From: an uncultured Clostridium sp.
GTDB taxonomy: Bacteria > Bacillota > Clostridia > Clostridiales > Clostridiaceae
Assembly: GCA_934755305.1 (NCBI GenBank)
Contig: CAKVLD010000007.1
Span: 1 to 64,000 of the forward strand
Direction: 5' to 3'
DNA length: 64,000 nt
The notes under the pieces are model-generated. The model was not told the origin of the DNA and did not search any database. It saw nothing but the letters and a program-made list of their open reading frames with translations. This document shows positions 60,190 through 64,000 of the stretch, piece after piece; position 1 is the first letter of the stretch, and each line of letters starts with the position of its first letter. The position numbers were made by a program, and so were the translations under genes.

Positions 60190-61224
60190 TTACAAGTCAT
60201 CTAAAAGAGTAGCTGCTTTAGCATATGCTGTAGATTTTCCTTCAAAGAAATCAGTCTTTACAGAATTAGCATCTGATAGTATATCAACCCAAGCAGCAGG
60301 ATTATTCTCTATATTTTCGTATACCTTTGGCAAACCTATAGCTGATAATCTCAAATTACCTAAATATTTTATGTAATCTTCAATCAATTTCTTATTAATT
60401 CCTTGAATATTATCACCTATAACATAGTGTCCCCAAGCTATTTCGTGTTCTACTCCAACCTTTATCATTTCAATAAGTTCTTCTTTAAGCTCATCTGTAA
60501 ATAACTCAGGTTCCTCTTGTTGCAATTCCTTAATTATATTTCTAAATAACCATAAATGAGTATTTTCATCTCTGTTTATATATCTAATTTCTTGAGCTGA
60601 CCCCACCATTTTTCCATTTCTCTCAAGATTATAAAAAAACATAAAACCAGAATAAAAATAAATTCCTTCAAGAACATAATTAGCTACTATAGTTTTTATT
60701 AAGTTAACCTTAGAAGGACTCTCTATAAAATTATTATATAAATCGCCTATGAACTTATTCCTTGTAAGAAGAATTTTATCATCCTTCCATTGATATAATA
60801 TTTCATTTCTCTTTTCAGGAGAACAGATAGTATCTAACATATAGCTATAACTTTGAGAGTGTACTGCCTCTTGAAAAGCTTGAATAGTCAAACAAAGATT
60901 AACTTCACTAGCTGTAATAAAATTAGATATATTCCCTAAATTAGCTGTTTGTATAGAATCTAAAAATATTAAAAATGAAAGTATTTTATCATAAGCAATC
61001 CTCTCAGAATCTGAAAGATTTCCATAATCCTTTAAATCCTGAGATAAATTAATTTCTTCCGGTATCCAGAAGTTATTCATAGCTTGCCTGTACCAGTCAC
61101 TAACCCATGTATATTTCATATTATTAAAATCATTTAGATTAGTGGTGTTACCATTAATCATTCTTTTTTTACTTACTTCAACATCTCCAAATTCATTAAA
61201 CAGCGGCTTTCTTTTTACATCCAT
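60190..61224 (-). CDS. nrdB: Ribonucleoside-diphosphate reductase, beta subunit
   Basis: The small subunit of an aerobic-type (class I) reductase. The 344-residue helical protein keeps every site of the di-metal radical centre: Asp89 in FLDSIQ, Glu119 and His122 in FQEAVHS, the radical Tyr126 right after (SYSYML), the glutamate in VLEGIYFYSG, and RDENTHLW with the last Glu and His. So it should make a tyrosyl radical. It follows nrdA by 12 nt. A class I enzyme in a clostridium suggests use under low oxygen, beside a class III or II enzyme not in this window. Confidence 0.95.
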   Translation of the reverse strand: MDVKRKPLFNEFGDVEVSKKRMINGNTTNLNDFNNMKYTWVSDWYRQAMNNFWIPEEINLSQDLKDYGNLSDSERIAYDKILSFLIFLDSIQTANLGNISNFITASEVNLCLTIQAFQEAVHSQSYSYMLDTICSPEKRNEILYQWKDDKILLTRNKFIGDLYNNFIESPSKVNLIKTIVANYVLEGIYFYSGFMFFYNLERNGKMVGSAQEIRYINRDENTHLWLFRNIIKELQQEEPELFTDELKEELIEMIKVGVEHEIAWGHYVIGDNIQGINKKLIEDYIKYLGNLRLSAIGLPKVYENIENNPAAWVDILSDANSVKTDFFEGKSTAYAKAATLLDDL

Positions 61225-61236
61225 ATCTTTTCACTC

Positions 61237-63465
61237 CTATGCCGAACAACTTTCACAGTCTGAAACAGTTAACGACTTACTTCTTACATAATAAATTGAC
61301 TTAACTTTATTCTCACATGCCTCTATATAAAGATTCATAATTTGTCTCATAGTGTAATTTGTAGTTATATATAAGTTAAATGATTGTCCTTGATCTATAT
61401 GTCTTTGTCTAATTCCATTAATTTTTACACACCAATTTTGGCTTATATTATAAGCTGAATTATAATACCAATAATTATCATCACAAAGATTTGGTGCAGT
61501 TTTAGGTATTATACTTCCCTTCTTTTCTTCAAGATAAAATCTAGACATTACAGGATCTATCCCTTCACTAGTCCCTGCTATAGTTGCAGTTGATCCATTA
61601 GGTGCGATAGCTAAAAGATATCCATTTCTCATACCAAACTTATTAACATCTTCTTTAAGTTTACACCACTCTTCAGACTCATATCCTCTAAGCTTAAAGT
61701 AATCACCATTCTCCCAATCAGAACCATTGAATACTTCATAAGCCCCTTTTTCTTTAGCAATACTCATACTAGCTTTTATTGCATAATAATTTATTTTTTC
61801 ATATATCTTATCTGCAAACTCTAAATGCTCATCCGAAGTCCAATGAATTCTATTATTCGCAAGCATATGATGATATCCACTAGTCCCAAGACCTATAGCT
61901 CTATATTTCTTATTCGTTATTTCAGCAAAAGGTACTGAATAGTAATTTAAATCTATAACATTATCCATAGCTCTAATTTGAGTTTCCACAACAAATTCAA
62001 GTTCTTCATCATTTAAAACATCTACATTACCAAGCACTATTGATGATAAATTACATACTACGAAATCTCCTGCTTTCATCTTTTGCACAACAATCTTATC
62101 ACCATTTTCATCAGTAATTTCTGACTCAAAAATCTCAATAGGACTCATATTTTGCATTATTTCTGTGCAAAGATTTGAAGAATATATCATACCTTTATGC
62201 TTATTAGGATTCATCTCATTTACAGTATCTCTATAAAAAGCAAATGGAGTTCCTGTTTCAGCTGAACTCTTAATAATAAGTCTAACTATATCTTTTACAG
62301 ACATAACTCTTTTAGAAATTCTATCATCAGCTACACATTCATAGTACTTCTCTTCCCATTCTTCTCCATAGAAATCCTCTAAAGAATATCCCTTTACAGT
62401 TCTTATTTCATGAGGACACATCATGTACCAATTTGCATCTATATCTTCCTTAGCAAGCTTCCAGAATAAATTTGGATAACATAGTCCTGGAAATACATCA
62501 TGAGCCTTCTTTCTATCATCTCCATTATTAGTTCTTATTTGTAAAAACTCTGGAATATCCTTATGCCAAGCATCTAACCATATAGCTACTGAACCATTTC
62601 TAACACCTAATTGATCGACAGCTACTGCAGTATCATTAAATAACTTTATCCAAGGTATAACACCACCAGAAGCTCCTTTAAATCCTCTAATAGAAGAACC
62701 TAAAGCCCTAACTTTTCCAATATATATACCCATTCCACCACCATACTTAGATACTTGAGCAAAATTATCAACTGACTTATAAATACCAGTTAAACTATCC
62801 TCTACAGTATCTATAAAACAAGAACTTAATTGATAAAATGGTTTTCTTGCATTACTCATAGTTGGAGTTGCCATAGTAGCTTTTAATGAACTTAAAACAT
62901 CATAAAATCTTTTAGCCCAATATACTCTATTCTCTTTTTTTTCTGGAACGGCAAGGTGCATAGCAATTCCCATAAACATTTGTTGAGGCAATTCTAAAGT
63001 AGATCTATCAAAGTCTTGTACTAAATATCTTTTATTCAGCAAATCTATTCCACTATAATTAAACAAATAATCTCTTTCAGGCTTTATTTCCTTTTCTAAT
63101 TCTCTTATTTCTTCTTTAGAATAATTTTCTAAGATATACTTTCCATATAGACCTTTATCAGTTAAACTCTTAACAAATTTATATAAATCACTATATACAT
63201 CTTCCTCTTCTGATAAACCTCTATTCCTTTTAACATCTTCATATAAGTTTTGAATATACAATTTAGAAGCTACAAATTGCCACTTAGGTTCCATATCAGT
63301 GGTTAATTCTAAAGAAATTTGTATTAGAGATTTTCTAATTTCTTTATCATCCATATTAGGTCTAATTATATGCTCTAAAGCTTCTATAAGCTTTTCCTTC
63401 GTATATAACCCCTCATCATCTTTTATTGAGTCAAGAGCCGATTCACACATTATTTTAATATCCAC
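61237..63465 (-). CDS. nrdA: Ribonucleoside-diphosphate reductase, alpha subunit
   Basis: A 742-residue catalytic subunit. It shows the active-site cysteine in QLSSCFIDTVED, KYGGGMGIYIGKVRALGSSI, the radical-site NLCTEIM with the conserved Asn and Cys-Glu pair, IAPNGSTATIAGTSEGIDP and the C-terminal redox pair CESC in SDCESCSA. I do not see a clear ATP-cone in the first 90 residues. The start is GTG at 63465 with GGAGG nine bases upstream; the ATG at codon 6 is poorly placed. A NrdR-like box sits just before the ribosome binding site. Confidence 0.95.
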   Translation of the reverse strand: MDIKIMCESALDSIKDDEGLYTKEKLIEALEHIIRPNMDDKEIRKSLIQISLELTTDMEPKWQFVASKLYIQNLYEDVKRNRGLSEEEDVYSDLYKFVKSLTDKGLYGKYILENYSKEEIRELEKEIKPERDYLFNYSGIDLLNKRYLVQDFDRSTLELPQQMFMGIAMHLAVPEKKENRVYWAKRFYDVLSSLKATMATPTMSNARKPFYQLSSCFIDTVEDSLTGIYKSVDNFAQVSKYGGGMGIYIGKVRALGSSIRGFKGASGGVIPWIKLFNDTAVAVDQLGVRNGSVAIWLDAWHKDIPEFLQIRTNNGDDRKKAHDVFPGLCYPNLFWKLAKEDIDANWYMMCPHEIRTVKGYSLEDFYGEEWEEKYYECVADDRISKRVMSVKDIVRLIIKSSAETGTPFAFYRDTVNEMNPNKHKGMIYSSNLCTEIMQNMSPIEIFESEITDENGDKIVVQKMKAGDFVVCNLSSIVLGNVDVLNDEELEFVVETQIRAMDNVIDLNYYSVPFAEITNKKYRAIGLGTSGYHHMLANNRIHWTSDEHLEFADKIYEKINYYAIKASMSIAKEKGAYEVFNGSDWENGDYFKLRGYESEEWCKLKEDVNKFGMRNGYLLAIAPNGSTATIAGTSEGIDPVMSRFYLEEKKGSIIPKTAPNLCDDNYWYYNSAYNISQNWCVKINGIRQRHIDQGQSFNLYITTNYTMRQIMNLYIEACENKVKSIYYVRSKSLTVSDCESCSA

Positions 63466-63479
63466 TTTTTACTTCCTCC

Positions 63480-63491
63480 ACAATATATAGT
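63480..63491 (-). promoter_or_regulatory. NrdR-like box upstream of nrdA
   Basis: The minus strand reads ACTATATATTGT, the core of the NrdR consensus ACWATATATWGT. A weaker, overlapping-type copy (TAGTGTATATATACTA) lies next to it. NrdR is the general repressor of ribonucleotide reductase operons. It lies very near the ribosome binding site, so it would act at or after the transcription start. Confidence 0.5.
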
Positions 63492-63678
63492 ATATATACA
63501 CTAAATTCTCATTATTTCTTATACAACATACAGTTATTATATTTATAGTATTTTAATATGTAAAACTGCTTATTCTACTTTCTAGCTATAATAAATAAAA
63601 ATATTAAACTTTTTCTTTTAAATTCTCTTTTTATCTATAATAATTATTTATAGATAATTATTATTTAAAAACAACTAT

Positions 63679-63720
63679 AAAAAAAGAATGTAAAATAACA
63701 CAAAAATAATTTTACATTCT
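63679..63720 (-). terminator. Intrinsic terminator after the histidine kinase gene
   Basis: AGAATGTAAAAT (63685-63696) pairs with ATTTTACATTCT (63709-63720), followed on the minus strand by seven T. Confidence 0.88.
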
Positions 63721-63728
63721 AAAATTCC

Positions 63729-64000
63729 TTAATTAACATCGACCTTAGGTAATACTACAAATAATTTGAACATGTCTCCATCCCTAAGAATATTAATACT
63801 CCCACCATGAAGTTCAATAATACTTTTAGTTATAGCTAGGCCAAGCCCAGAACCTTCTACCTTAGAATTTCTTGATTTATCTCCTCTAACAAATCTTTCA
63901 AATATCTCATTATTATTAAAATTCATTTCATAATTAGCAATATTCTTAAAAGACATTTCCACTTCATCATCTCTATCTATAACATCAATATATACTCTTG
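63729..64000 (-). CDS. Sensor histidine kinase, C-terminal part
   Basis: The frame is open to the right edge, so only the last ~90 residues are seen. They hold the end of a HATPase_c domain: IFERFVRGDKSRNSKVEGSG (F box and start of G2), GLGLAITKSIIELHGGSI and a closing VVLPKVDV. This is typical of OmpR-partner kinases. The sensor part and the response regulator would lie outside the window to the right. Confidence in the family is high; the signal is unknown. Confidence 0.92.
   Translation of the reverse strand, partial: RVYIDVIDRDDEVEMSFKNIANYEMNFNNNEIFERFVRGDKSRNSKVEGSGLGLAITKSIIELHGGSINILRDGDMFKLFVVLPKVDVN

Overview
The window looks like a chromosomal segment of a butyrate-producing Clostridium of the sensu stricto group. 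The DNA is very A+T rich, ribosome binding sites are strong and GGAGG-like, and the content is clostridial: ptb-buk, hcp, citramalate synthase, SleB-type hydrolase, a TxpA-like toxin and a glmS ribozyme. Almost every gene is on the minus strand. The species cannot be named from the sequence alone.

Layout. 1-2660: the start of hcp with an HcpR-like site, then ilvC and a YdeI-like protein. 2800-5200: glmS with its self-cleaving leader ribozyme, whose P1 loop carries tandem structured repeats. 5380-8680: a worn region with a GIY-YIG protein, a 28-residue membrane peptide, an ABC-2 permease beside a broken ATPase gene, two decayed copies and one intact copy of a secreted peptidoglycan-binding protein. 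8680-13260: a heterodimeric ABC exporter under a MarR regulator with two matching operators.

13800-31950 is the notable part: an apparently undescribed biosynthetic cluster. It holds a 66-residue peptide with an NHLP/Os1348-like leader, two U32 proteins resembling UbiU and UbiV, a GT2 glycosyltransferase, a GT2-radical SAM-SPASM fusion, a PIG-L deacetylase with an inserted beta-rich domain, three tandem paralogous ~705-residue radical SAM proteins with a CX4CX2C motif and possible PqqD-like tails, an MFS exporter, another radical SAM-SPASM protein and a DegT aminotransferase. The working model is a ribosomal peptide that is heavily modified, possibly hydroxylated without oxygen and glycosylated, then exported. 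The product is unknown. Remnants of a transposase and an Rpn-type gene lie within and beside it.

32400-41640: a type I toxin-antitoxin locus, then an ilvN-cimA-leuC-leuD-leuB-ilvD-ilvB operon behind a T-box-like leader with an apparent isoleucine specifier. With ilvC at the left end this supports isoleucine/valine synthesis through citramalate; no leuA is present here.

41900-64000: housekeeping genes: polysaccharide deacetylase, glmM, a TrpR-like regulator, an AIM24 protein, ptb-buk behind a Rex-like site, an FAD oxidoreductase, cdaA-cdaR for cyclic-di-AMP, a SleB-type hydrolase, iadA, a TPR protein, a split chromate transporter, a NUDIX remnant, ptsI, nrdA-nrdB behind a NrdR-like box, and the end of a sensor histidine kinase. 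A 205-bp imperfect palindrome sits between the convergent genes before buk. No rRNA, tRNA or CRISPR array was seen.
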